From assembly GCF_022601675.1 (NCBI RefSeq), contig NZ_JAKVIL010000006.1, positions 62,001-126,000 on the forward strand: 64,000 nt of DNA. Reading direction: 5' to 3'. Made by a program: the position numbers and the translations under genes. Below, in pieces: positions 44,736-55,266 of the stretch (position 1 is the first letter of the stretch; each line of letters starts with the position of its first letter). Below the pieces are notes generated by a model, which saw only the letters and a program-made list of their open reading frames with translations, was not told where the DNA came from and searched no databases. Source of the DNA: Ancylobacter gelatini. GTDB taxonomy: Bacteria > Pseudomonadota > Alphaproteobacteria > Rhizobiales > Xanthobacteraceae.

Positions 44736-45500
44736 TCAATGGTCGACGCCGAGCATGCGGCGGATGTTGAAGACGTGATCGGCAAAGCGCGGGTCGCGCA
44801 TGGCCTCCATGGTGCGCGGGCGCGGCAGGTCGACCTCGACGATGCCCTCCAGCCGGCCGGGGCGCGGGGTCATCACGAAGATGCGGTCGGAAAGGAACAC
44901 CGCCTCGCCGATGTTGTGGGTGACGAAGACCACGGTCTTGCCGGTCTTCTCCCAGATGCGCAGCAGCTCGACATTCATGGTCTCGCGCGTGAACTCGTCC
45001 AGCGCGCCGAACGGCTCGTCCATCAGCAGCACGCGCGGGTCGTGGGCGAGCAGGCGGGCGAGGGCGACGCGCTGGCGCATGCCGCCGGAGAGTTCGCCCG
45101 GGTAGCGGTCGCCGAAGCCTTTGAGGCCGACCATATCGATCAGCTCCTCGCAGCGCTCGGCCTGCTGCTTTTTGTCGAGGCCGAGAATGATGCCGGGCAG
45201 GCGGACATTCTCGCGGATGGTGCGCCAGGGAAACAGCACCGAGGTCTGGAACATCATGCCGAGATCGGGGCGCGGCGCGTCATGGTGCTTGCCGGCCAGA
45301 ACCAGCGTGCCGTCGGATTTCTCCTCCAGCCCGCCGAGAATGGAGAGCAGGGTCGATTTTCCACAGCCGGACGGGCCGACCAGCGAGATGAACTCGCCTT
45401 CCCGAATGGAGAAGGACACATCGTCCAGCGCGACCAGCGGCCCGGTCGCTGTGGCGTAGACCTTGGTGATATGGCGCCCGTCGATCAAACCCGTGTTCAT
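44736..45500 (-). CDS. NMT1/SsuB-type ABC transporter ATP-binding protein
   Basis: The 254-residue ATPase has Walker A GPSGCGKST, signature LSGGMRQR, Walker B VLLMDEPFGALDEFTRETM, and the H-loop VFVTHNIGEAVFL. It fits the SsuB/TauB group. ATG 45500 was chosen because AAAGGGG lies at proper spacing. It is the first gene of a five-gene minus-strand unit (ATPase, permease, binding protein, allophanate-like domain, GntR regulator). A GntR-type palindrome lies just upstream. Confidence 0.92.
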   Translation of the reverse strand: MNTGLIDGRHITKVYATATGPLVALDDVSFSIREGEFISLVGPSGCGKSTLLSILGGLEEKSDGTLVLAGKHHDAPRPDLGMMFQTSVLFPWRTIRENVRLPGIILGLDKKQQAERCEELIDMVGLKGFGDRYPGELSGGMRQRVALARLLAHDPRVLLMDEPFGALDEFTRETMNVELLRIWEKTGKTVVFVTHNIGEAVFLSDRIFVMTPRPGRLEGIVEVDLPRPRTMEAMRDPRFADHVFNIRRMLGVDH

Positions 45501-45513
45501 GCCGGCCCCTTTC

Positions 45514-45541
45514 ATTGCATGCAATTTTGAATGCAATGCAT
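45514..45541 (-). promoter_or_regulatory. Probable GntR operator upstream of the ABC operon
   Basis: The perfect 12-bp palindrome ATTGCATGCAAT (45514-45525) is followed five bases later by ATGCAATGCAT, an almost complete second copy. The next 40 bases contain another ATGCAAT-like half. It lies 14 bases upstream of the ATPase start codon, in the only AT-rich stretch of the region, and probably binds the FCD-type GntR encoded at the end of the operon. Confidence 0.65.
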
Positions 45542-45681
45542 GTGCCAGCATGAGAAGTGCGTTCAACGTGTATGCAATAGCGAATAGTTTGCGACTAAGT
45601 GAACAAAAATTAGGCTCATTGACCTGACGTGAGCGCTATCTGATCAATTTTCTTCCGCAGGGGCAGCCCATGCGCTGACCC

Positions 45682-45719
45682 AAAGAAAAGCCCCGCGCTC
45701 CCGTGGCGGGAGGCGGGGC
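45682..45719 (-). terminator. Intrinsic terminator of katG
   Basis: On the minus strand, the stem GCCCCGC plus CTCCC pairs with GGGAG and GCGGGGC around one bulged base, with loop GCCAC, followed by TTTTCTTT. It lies 50 bases past the katG stop codon. Confidence 0.82.
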
Positions 45720-45769
45720 CGGTCGTGGGGCGCTGGAGCGAGAGCCGGGCGGACCCGGCGCTCGGATCC

Positions 45770-48067
<2,298 letters not shown>

Positions 48068-48087
48068 CTACTTCAGAACCATCATAA

Positions 48088-48105
48088 TGAAAATTTGCAT
48101 TTTCA
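48088..48105. promoter_or_regulatory. Palindrome in the katG-oxyR intergenic region
   Basis: TGAAAAT-ttgc-ATTTTCA is a perfect 7-bp inverted repeat in an AT-rich stretch between the divergent genes, about 24 bases from the oxyR start. It is the best candidate for part of an OxyR binding site, though the full OxyR motif of four spaced half-sites was not traced. Confidence 0.5.
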
Positions 48106-48128
48106 AATGACAGCGATATGTAGGGCTT

Positions 48129-49046
48129 ATGGCGGACATCTCCATGAAGCATCTGCGCTATTTCGAGGCGCTGGCCCAGCACGGCCATTTCGGCCGGGCG
48201 GCGGAGGCCTGTGCGATTTCCCAGCCCGCGCTCTCGCTCCAGATCAAGGAGCTTGAGGAGATATTGGGCGCGCCGCTGGTGGAGCGGGGCTCGCGGCAGA
48301 TCCGGCTCACCAGCCTCGGCGAGGCCTTCGCCCTGCGCGTGCGCGACATTCTGCGTGCGGTGGATGAACTGGAAGACCTCGCCCGCGCCTCGCACGGTCC
48401 GCTCGCCGGGCGGCTGCGGATCGGGGTGATTCCGACGGTCGCGCCCTACCTGCTGCCGACCGTGCTCAAGCGGCTTTCCGAACGCTTTCCCGGCCTCGAC
48501 CTGCGCCCGCGCGAGGCGGTGACGCAGAAGCTGGTCGAGGACCTGGTGGAGGGCCGGCTCGACACCGCCATCGTCGCGCTGCCTGTCTCCGAGCCGTCGC
48601 TGGCGGAGGTGGCGCTGTTCGAGGAGGAGTTCGTGCTGGTGCGCCCGCGCGAGGACGCCGAGAAGCCGGTGCCCAATTCGGAGATGCTGCGCGAAATGCG
48701 CCTGCTGCTGCTGGAGGAAGGCCACTGCTTCCGCGAACAGGCGTTGTCCTTCTGCAACCTCTCATCAAGCCTGCCGCGCGACCTCATGGAAGGTTCCTCG
48801 CTGACCACGCTGGTGCAGATGGTGAGCGCGGGCATCGGGGTGACGCTGATCCCGCAAATGGCGGTGGGCATCGAGACGCGCTCGGCACAGGTCTCGGTGG
48901 CGCGGCTCGGCCCGCCGCGTCCGGCGCGGACCATCGGCATGGTGTGGCGCCGCTCCAATCCGCTGTCCGAACAGTTCGGGCTCATCGCCGAGATCGTCCG
49001 CGAGGTTGGCGGGGCGAGCGCAGGTTCGCGCGAGGGCGCGCGATAA
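48129..49046 (+). CDS. oxyR: Peroxide-sensing regulator OxyR
   Basis: The 305-residue LysR-type regulator has an N-terminal winged helix (MKHLRYFEALAQHGHFGRAAEACAISQPALSLQIKEL). Two cysteines, Cys200 and Cys209 (GHCFREQALSFC), have the nine-residue spacing of the OxyR peroxide-sensing pair. The GHCF motif is the classical active site. It should form a disulfide with H2O2 and activate katG, its divergent neighbour. ATG 48129 follows AGGG; a start at residue 6 is also possible. Confidence 0.92.
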   Translation: MADISMKHLRYFEALAQHGHFGRAAEACAISQPALSLQIKELEEILGAPLVERGSRQIRLTSLGEAFALRVRDILRAVDELEDLARASHGPLAGRLRIGVIPTVAPYLLPTVLKRLSERFPGLDLRPREAVTQKLVEDLVEGRLDTAIVALPVSEPSLAEVALFEEEFVLVRPREDAEKPVPNSEMLREMRLLLLEEGHCFREQALSFCNLSSSLPRDLMEGSSLTTLVQMVSAGIGVTLIPQMAVGIETRSAQVSVARLGPPRPARTIGMVWRRSNPLSEQFGLIAEIVREVGGASAGSREGAR

Positions 49047-49173
49047 GCCCCGGCGCCGGACGCTGACGGCATGGCGCTGCCGGATATTGCCGGCGCCACA
49101 CGGTGAGATCGCGCCACCGATGCCGGGTTCGCCCGTGAGATCGGCATCAGCGAGGGACAGCCCGGGCTGACGC

Positions 49174-51243
49174 TCAGCCCCCGCTCACGCCCGGCGCCGC
49201 GGTTTCGAGCTGCCGGATCGCCTCGGCCATGTCCGCCTCGATCATCCGGTTGCCGTGGGGCGAGATGTGGTTGAAGTCGACATAGAAGCTGCCTTCCTTG
49301 TCACCCCAGAGCAGCCGGTCGCCGGCACGGAACTTCTCGGCGAAGGAGAAGACCCGCACCTTGTCGCCGGCGAGCGCCCGCAGCACGGGACCGAAAGTCG
49401 CGCGCTGCGCCGCATCCGCCGCGACGGTGGGGGAGGTGTCGCGGATGATGTCCTCCATCCGGCCGCCGGTGATATCGCCGCCGAATCCCAGCAGGATCGC
49501 CTGCCGCAGCACCTTGTCGGGATTGGCAGGCTGCTCGGGGATCTGGTCGACGAGCAATACCTTGATGCCCTTGGCGACATAGGCTTCGACCGTGCGGGCA
49601 AGCGACTGCGCGAACACGGCAGGCGATGCCGCCGCATCGGGCCCCGCGCTGCCGGCCGGATACAGCACCACCCGGCTCGGCGGCGGCTTGGCATAGACCG
49701 ACCAGCGCGCGGCCAGGACCACGATGTCGAACCCGTCCCTGACCGCCGTGTCGAGTTCGCGCTGCGCCACCTGTTCGCAGATGCCGATCGGGAAGGCGCT
49801 GCCCTTTACCGAGACGTCGAGCAGCGGCGGGCAGCTTCCCGCGCCCATCCAGTACACAGCATCGCGCTCGCCCACGGTGCGGAAGGCGCGCAACAGCGCG
49901 ATGGAGTGGCTGTCACCTATGACCAGGATACGCTGCCGGGGTTCCGGCGGTGTGAAGATCGGGCACAGCAGATTGCGGTTCGAGATGTCGCTGGTGCGCC
50001 CCTCGATCCAGCAGTCGAGCCCCAGCGTATGGTGCTCCAGCGAGGCCAGCAGCGCGGCGTCGCGCGTGCCGGGCGCCGGCTGCGGCAGGCGCCACGGCGC
50101 GCCATGGCTCATGCTGGCATAGAGGCCGAGAGCGGCGAACACGCAGCCGACAAGCCCGCTCGCGGCGAAGACCTGCCGGCGGGTGATGGGCAGCGCCGAT
50201 TTGCCGTGCCGGAACGGCTGCTCGACGAAGCGCCAGGTGAGATAGGCCAGAACCAGCGAGACGCCCGCGAGCGCCAGCATCAGCCAGTCCGCCGGCGCCG
50301 CCATGCTGCGCAGCCGCGCGAAGGCGAACAGCGGCTGGTGCCACAGATAGGCGCTGTAGCTGATGAGGCCGAGCCCGACCAGCGGCGGCAGCGACAGCAG
50401 ACGGGCCACGAATGTGCCGCGGTGGGCATAGGCGATGATCAGCGCTGCGCCGGCGACCGGCACCAGCGCATAGAGACTCGGGAACGGGGTCGAGGCGTTG
50501 AAGGTCGCGATGGCGAACACGATGAGCCCGAGGCCGAGCGCGCTCAAGGCATTGTTCGGCGTCGCCGGGCGGCCGAACATCAGGAAGGCGCAGATCGAGC
50601 CGGCGAGCAGTTCCCAGATGCGGAAAGGCGTCAGGTAGAAATTCGCGCTCGGGTCGTGGCGCCAGCCCCATTCCGTGAGGCCGAGGCTGACCAGCGCGGT
50701 GATGACCGTGGTGATCAACAGGAAGCGGCGCCCGAAGCGCCACAGGGCCATCAGGGTGAGCGGCGCGAACAGGTAATATTGCTCCTCCACCGCCAGGCTC
50801 CAGGTGTGGAGCAGCGGCTTGAGCTCGGAGGCGGCGGCGAAATAGCTGCCTTCCTCGCGCCAGAACAGGAAGTTCGACACGAAGAACACCACCGACACCA
50901 CGCTGCGCCCGAAGTCCCGCAACTGGTCGGGGATCATCCACATCCACGCGAAGGGAATGCAGCACGCCATCACCACGAACAGCGCCGGCAGGATGCGCCG
51001 GGCGCGCCGCTCGTAGAAGCGGGCGATGGAGAACGTGCCGCGCTCCATTTCGCCGAGCATGATCGAGGTGATCAGGAAGCCGGAAATGACGAAGAAGATG
51101 TCGACGCCGACAAAGCCACCGCCGAAGGTCCCGAAGCCGGCATGAAACAGGATGACGGGGGCGACCGCGATCGCCCGGAGGCCGTCGATCTCGCTTCGGT
51201 ACTTGATCGCCGCGAGGGAGGCGGAAGGAAGGCCTGAGGACAT
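49174..51243 (-). CDS. Surface polysaccharide O-acyltransferase with SGNH domain (OafA/YrhL type)
   Basis: The 689-residue protein has an N-terminal acyltransferase-3 membrane domain of about ten helices. It begins YRSEIDGLRAIAVAPVILFHAG with the conserved Arg-His pair region, and has FFVISGFLIT and YERRARRILPAL. The C-terminal periplasmic SGNH hydrolase-like domain (residues about 400-689) has GDSHSIALL and a catalytic His near FNHISPHGNRM. Such enzymes O-acetylate lipopolysaccharide or exopolysaccharide. No polysaccharide genes are adjacent. The ATG follows a weak Shine-Dalgarno. Confidence 0.9.
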   Translation of the reverse strand: MSSGLPSASLAAIKYRSEIDGLRAIAVAPVILFHAGFGTFGGGFVGVDIFFVISGFLITSIMLGEMERGTFSIARFYERRARRILPALFVVMACCIPFAWMWMIPDQLRDFGRSVVSVVFFVSNFLFWREEGSYFAAASELKPLLHTWSLAVEEQYYLFAPLTLMALWRFGRRFLLITTVITALVSLGLTEWGWRHDPSANFYLTPFRIWELLAGSICAFLMFGRPATPNNALSALGLGLIVFAIATFNASTPFPSLYALVPVAGAALIIAYAHRGTFVARLLSLPPLVGLGLISYSAYLWHQPLFAFARLRSMAAPADWLMLALAGVSLVLAYLTWRFVEQPFRHGKSALPITRRQVFAASGLVGCVFAALGLYASMSHGAPWRLPQPAPGTRDAALLASLEHHTLGLDCWIEGRTSDISNRNLLCPIFTPPEPRQRILVIGDSHSIALLRAFRTVGERDAVYWMGAGSCPPLLDVSVKGSAFPIGICEQVAQRELDTAVRDGFDIVVLAARWSVYAKPPPSRVVLYPAGSAGPDAAASPAVFAQSLARTVEAYVAKGIKVLLVDQIPEQPANPDKVLRQAILLGFGGDITGGRMEDIIRDTSPTVAADAAQRATFGPVLRALAGDKVRVFSFAEKFRAGDRLLWGDKEGSFYVDFNHISPHGNRMIEADMAEAIRQLETAAPGVSGG

Positions 51244-51349
51244 TATCGCCGCTGCGCCGGGCGCCTGTGATGGGTCGTCGGGCGTTGCCTAGTCGATTTT
51301 CATCCCGGCGTCCACGCGCTTCGCCCCGGAGCCGCGCGGGGTGCGCGTA

Positions 51350-51575
51350 TCAGGGCAGGACCGTGGTGACGATCGCGCGGTCCGGCGCCTCGTCGTCGAA
51401 ATAGCGGAAGGTGTCGTAGAGCTCGGCGCGGGTCTGCATGCGCGCGATCCGCGCCTGCGGCGTGCCGGCGCGGCGGATGTCGCCGTACAGTTCCTCCTGC
51501 ACCTTTGCCGCGACGCGCAGCGAGGGCACCGGCCAGATGCCCCCACGATAGCCGAGCGCCTCGAACTCGCTCGTC
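51350..51575 (-). pseudogene. Remnant of a PEP mutase/isocitrate lyase-family gene
   Basis: A minus-strand frame of about 74 codons ends at a TGA at 51352-51350. It reads EFEALGYRGGIWPVPSL, RVAAKVQEELYGDIRRAG and RMQTRAELYDTFRYFDDEAP. This matches the C-terminal end of isocitrate lyase/PEP mutase-family proteins (oxaloacetate decarboxylase-like). There is no start codon or upstream domain: an in-frame stop appears near 51580 and the TIM barrel is missing. It is best read as the tail of a gene deleted before the otnK-ltnD unit was joined to this region. Confidence 0.62.
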
Positions 51576-51654
51576 CACCGTCAGCGGAGCGCGGAGCGAC
51601 GAACCCCGCGCACGCTGAAGGCTGCGATAGGCGAGCCTAGCCCGCCCTGCCGCG

Positions 51655-52944
51655 CTACGCGCCCGGCGCCTGGTTCATCAGTCCCAGTGCCTCGGCGAAG
51701 AAGTCGGGGCTGCCGAAATTGCCGGACTTCAGCGCCATCAGCAGCCCGTCATGCGCGCCGCTGACCGCGCGCAGCAGCGGGACGCCGGGAGCGATTTGCG
51801 GGCCGAGCGCGAAGGCGGGAATGCCGAGACGGTCCACCACCGCGCCGGAGGTCTCGCCGCCCGCCACCACCAGCCGGCGCACGCCGAGCGTGAGCAATTC
51901 CTCGGCGATCTGCGCCAGCCGACCCTCGATGGCCTGCCCCACCGCCTCGCGGCCCAGCGAGGACTGCGCGCGCAATACGTCCGCCGGTGCGGCGCTGCTG
52001 GCGATCAGCACCGGGCCGGTGGCGATGTGCTCGCGTGCCCAGGCGATCGCCTCCGTCACCACTTCAGGACCGGCGAGCAGGCGCTGCGCGTCGAGGCGAA
52101 GCACCGGCATGATCGCCTCTGCCCGCGCGATCTGGGCCAGAGTCGCCTGCGAGCAACTGCCCGCGAGGCAGGCGGAAAGACCGGGGCCGTCGGAGAAAGC
52201 GGCCGCGCCGGCCGCATGCGCCACGCGGCCGGCGCGCACCAGCCCGCGGGCAAGGCCGAGCCCGAGCCCGGATGCGCCGACCGAGACCGGGGCGTCGAGC
52301 GCCACCGCACCCAGCGTTTCCAGATCGCTCTCGAACACCGCATCCGCGATCACCCCGCCGACGCCGTCCGACGCCAGTTCCGCGAGCCGCGCGCGCAGGG
52401 CGTCGGGTCCGCCGGCTATCCTGTCGAGCGCGGCAAGGCCGATGCGCCGCTGGCTCTGGCGTTGCAGCACGCGCACCAGATTCGCGTCGTGCATCGGGTT
52501 GAGCGGATGATCCTTGAGCGGGCTCTCATTCAGCGGCACCGGGCCGACGAACAGGTGCCCCTGATAGACCGTGCGTCCGGTTTCCGGGAAGGCCGGCGTG
52601 ACCAGCACGGCCCCCGCGCCGGTATCCGCGCCGAGCGCGTCCAGCGCAGGCCCGATATTGCCGGCGTCGGTGGAATCGAAGGTCGAACAGATCTTGTACA
52701 TGACGTGGCCGGCGCCGCGTCCGGTCAGCCAGCGATGGGCGGCGCGCGCCTTCTCCACCGCTTCCGCCGCCGGCACTGAGCGGATCTTCAGCGCGACCAC
52801 GACCGCATCCGCATCCATCAGAGGCAGGTCCGCGGAGGGAACGCCGATGGTCTGGATGGTGCGCAGCCCGTTGCGGGCCAGCGTGTTGGCGAGGTCGGAC
52901 GCGCCGGTATAATCGTCGGCAATGCAGCCGAGGGCGAGCGTCAT
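51655..52944 (-). CDS. otnK: Four-carbon sugar acid kinase OtnK (DUF1537)
   Basis: The 429-residue kinase begins LALGCIADDYTGASDLANTLARNGLRT, the signature of the four-carbon acid sugar kinase family. YKICSTFDSTDAGNIGPALDAL and the C-terminal nucleotide-binding VVAGGETSGAVVDRL segment follow. Family members phosphorylate 3-oxo-tetronate or D-threonate. The pairing with an LtnD-like dehydrogenase and an OtnC-like decarboxylase favours 3-oxo-tetronate kinase. It lies 38 bases downstream of ltnD. Confidence 0.88.
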   Translation of the reverse strand: MTLALGCIADDYTGASDLANTLARNGLRTIQTIGVPSADLPLMDADAVVVALKIRSVPAAEAVEKARAAHRWLTGRGAGHVMYKICSTFDSTDAGNIGPALDALGADTGAGAVLVTPAFPETGRTVYQGHLFVGPVPLNESPLKDHPLNPMHDANLVRVLQRQSQRRIGLAALDRIAGGPDALRARLAELASDGVGGVIADAVFESDLETLGAVALDAPVSVGASGLGLGLARGLVRAGRVAHAAGAAAFSDGPGLSACLAGSCSQATLAQIARAEAIMPVLRLDAQRLLAGPEVVTEAIAWAREHIATGPVLIASSAAPADVLRAQSSLGREAVGQAIEGRLAQIAEELLTLGVRRLVVAGGETSGAVVDRLGIPAFALGPQIAPGVPLLRAVSGAHDGLLMALKSGNFGSPDFFAEALGLMNQAPGA

Positions 52945-52982
52945 GAGGCAACTCCTGTCGGTGGGCCGTGCGGCCGGAAAGC

Positions 52983-53921
52983 TCAGGGGGAGGTGGGCTC
53001 GCCGGGCAATGGCGTGCCGGTGATGCGGGCATAAAGGCGCGCGACCGAGGCGTCGTCCTCCTCGCCCATGCCGGCGGCGGAGGTGGCGAGGAACATTTGC
53101 AGCGCGGCGGCGGAGATCGGCACCGGGAAGCGGGCGTCGCGCGCCATGTCCTGGATGATGCCGAGATCCTTGACGAAGATGTTCACCGCGCTGCGCGGGC
53201 GATAATCGCCATCGAGCACATGCGGCATGCGGTTCTCGAACATCCAGCTGTTCCCGGCCGAGGCGGTGATGACCTCGTAGACCTTCGGAAGGTCGAGGCC
53301 GTGGCGGGCCGCGAAGGTCATGGCCTCGCAGGCGGCGGCGATATGCACGCCGGCAAGGAGCTGGTTGACCATCTTGAACGCCGCTCCAATGCCGGCAGCC
53401 TCGTCCAGCAGGTAGAATTTGGAGGCCATGGCCTCCAGCGCGGGCTTTGCCGCGGCGACGGCAGCGGGGCTACCCGAGGCCAGCATGGTCAATTCGCCCA
53501 GTGCCGCCCGCTGCGCGCCGCCGCTGATCGGCGCATCGAGATAATGCCGGCCGCTCGCCTCCAGCCGCGCGGCGAAGGTGCGGGCCTTCTCCGGGTCCAT
53601 GGTGGCGCAGGAGACGAAGACCGCGCCCTCCCGCATGGTTTCCGCGACGCCGCCGGGGCCGAACAGAATCGCTTCGGTCTGGGCGGCATTGACCACGACG
53701 CTGACGACGATGGCGGCATCACGCGCCGCCTCCGCCGGGCTGTCGGCGGTGGCGCCGCCTTCGCTGCGAAACCGCGCGAGGCTGGCGGCATTCACGTCAT
53801 ATCCGGTCACGTCGAGGCCGGCGCGCAACAGGGACTGCCCCATGCCGTAGCCCATCGAGCCGAGGCCGATCAGCGCGGCGTGGGCGCGTACCGGCGCGCT
53901 CGCCGGGATTCCATGCGTCAT
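52983..53921 (-). CDS. ltnD: L-threonate dehydrogenase-like enzyme (beta-hydroxyacid dehydrogenase)
   Basis: The 312-residue NAD-dependent enzyme has the Rossmann motif LIGLGSMGYGMGQSLLRAG. Further segments are FVSCATMDPEKARTFAARL, the substrate motif DAPISGGAQRAALGELTMLASG, and the catalytic Lys in AAFKMVNQLLAG. LtnD-type enzymes oxidise L-threonate or D-erythronate to 2-oxo-tetronate. ATG 53921 gives the normal N-terminus. It is divergent from the LacI regulator, with two operators in between. 3-hydroxyisobutyrate dehydrogenase or tartronate semialdehyde reductase are the family alternatives. Confidence 0.85.
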   Translation of the reverse strand: MTHGIPASAPVRAHAALIGLGSMGYGMGQSLLRAGLDVTGYDVNAASLARFRSEGGATADSPAEAARDAAIVVSVVVNAAQTEAILFGPGGVAETMREGAVFVSCATMDPEKARTFAARLEASGRHYLDAPISGGAQRAALGELTMLASGSPAAVAAAKPALEAMASKFYLLDEAAGIGAAFKMVNQLLAGVHIAAACEAMTFAARHGLDLPKVYEVITASAGNSWMFENRMPHVLDGDYRPRSAVNIFVKDLGIIQDMARDARFPVPISAAALQMFLATSAAGMGEEDDASVARLYARITGTPLPGEPTSP

Positions 53922-54019
53922 GACGTGCGATCCGTTTCGGGGACGCTCCCCATTCACGCCTCCGTCGCTTGCCGGAGGCGGGGGCGAGCGTCGCTCTCTC
54001 CCTATGAGCAAAATTCGTT

Positions 54020-54035
54020 TTGGCAGCGCTGCCAA
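54020..54035. promoter_or_regulatory. LacI-family operator 1
   Basis: Perfect 16-bp palindrome TTGGCAGCGCTGCCAA with the central CG typical of LacI/GalR operators, between divergent ltnD and its regulator gene. Confidence 0.85.
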
Positions 54036-54050
54036 CCTGATGTAGCAAGT

Positions 54051-54068
54051 ATTGGCAGCGCTGCCAAT
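54051..54068. promoter_or_regulatory. LacI-family operator 2
   Basis: Perfect 18-bp palindrome ATTGGCAGCGCTGCCAAT containing the same core as operator 1. The two centres are 32 bases apart, three helical turns, suitable for cooperative binding. Confidence 0.85.
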
Positions 54069-54197
54069 CCTTGGCGGACAGGTGGATACGGATTCGCTAT
54101 CGTGGGTCGGCGGCCGGGGCGGCCTGGCGAAGGCCACGGGCCGGGCAACGGGCGACAGGCAAGGTCGGCAGGCAAAAGCGACAGGCTGGGCGAAGTG

Positions 54198-55232
54198 GTG
54201 AAGAACGGACCTCGAAACACCCCGGACCACGCAGCTGCCGAGAGGCGCGGCGGTGGCATCACCTTGTCGGACGTCGCCCGCGAGGCCGGCGTCGGCGAGA
54301 GCACGGCTTCGCGCGTGCTGCGCCGGCAGGGGTCTTCGTCGCCGGAGACGCGGGAGAAGGTGCTGGGGGCCGCCGCGCGCCTCGGCTATGTGCCCAATCG
54401 CCTCGCCGGCACGCTGGCTTCAACGGGCTCGAACCTGATCGGCATCATCGTTCCCTCGCTCGCCAATATCGTGTTTCCGGACCTGCTGCGCGGGGCAGGG
54501 GCCGTGCTCGGCGCCGCCGGGTTCCGATCGGTGATCGGCGTCACCGATTACGAGCCGGATAGCGAGGAGCACCTCGTCGAATCGCTGCTGAGCTGGCGCC
54601 CGGCCGGGCTCATGGTCGCCGGCCTCGAACACACCGCGCGTACCCGCCTCCTGCTGGCCGCGGCCGGTATCCGCATCGTCGAGATGCTGGATACTGACGG
54701 CGAGGGCATCGACACGGTTGTCGGCTTCTCCAACCGCGAGGCCGGGCGGGTAAGCGCCCGCCATCTGATCGCGCGGGGCTACCGTCGGATCGCCTATATC
54801 GGCCATGACCTCGGACGAGACCGGCGCGCCGCCAAGCGCCGGGAGGGCTTTCTCGCCGCGCTGGCGGAAGCCGGGCTGAGCCTTGCCGCCGAAGATGTGG
54901 TGCGAACCCATTCCTCGGTCGGTGCCGGGCGCGAGGCGCTCGACCGGCTGCTGGCGCGCCACCCCGCCGTCGATGCGGTCTATTTCTCCAACGACGACAT
55001 GGCGATCGGCGGTTATTTCCACTGTCTGGCGCGGGGCATCGCGGTTCCCACGCGTCTGGCGCTGTTCGGCTTCAATGGCCTCGATGTCGCCCGCCACGCG
55101 CCGCAGCCGCTCTCCACCCTGCTGACGCCGCGCGTCGCTATCGGTGCCACCAGCGCCCGGCTTCTTCTGGCCGACGACCCTCCGGGTGTCACCACGCTGG
55201 ACTTCGAGCTGATCGAAGGCGCGACCAGCTGA
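54198..55232 (+). CDS. LacI-family transcriptional regulator of the threonate-type cluster
   Basis: The regulator has about 344 residues. The N-terminal helix-turn-helix reads GITLSDVAREAGVGESTASRVLRRQG, with hinge helix RLGYVPNRLAGTLAS. The periplasmic-binding-protein-like sensor domain begins LIGIIVPSLANIVFPDLLRG, and FSNDDMAIGGYFHCLARGI is typical of the GntR/LacI gluconate-type group. No ATG is near; tandem GTG codons at 54195 and 54198 are the likely start. It is divergent from ltnD-otnK and collinear with otnC, and should repress both through the two perfect operators. Confidence 0.88.
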   Translation: MKNGPRNTPDHAAAERRGGGITLSDVAREAGVGESTASRVLRRQGSSSPETREKVLGAAARLGYVPNRLAGTLASTGSNLIGIIVPSLANIVFPDLLRGAGAVLGAAGFRSVIGVTDYEPDSEEHLVESLLSWRPAGLMVAGLEHTARTRLLLAAAGIRIVEMLDTDGEGIDTVVGFSNREAGRVSARHLIARGYRRIAYIGHDLGRDRRAAKRREGFLAALAEAGLSLAAEDVVRTHSSVGAGREALDRLLARHPAVDAVYFSNDDMAIGGYFHCLARGIAVPTRLALFGFNGLDVARHAPQPLSTLLTPRVAIGATSARLLLADDPPGVTTLDFELIEGATS

Positions 55233-55266
55233 GCCCTAACCTCATGGAAACCTCAGGAAATTAGAG

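Noticed and set aside
54020..54068. The two GGCAGCGCTGCC palindromes as terminators or insertion sequence ends
   Set aside because: They have no loop or T-tract, lie between divergent starts and have the symmetry of LacI-family operators.
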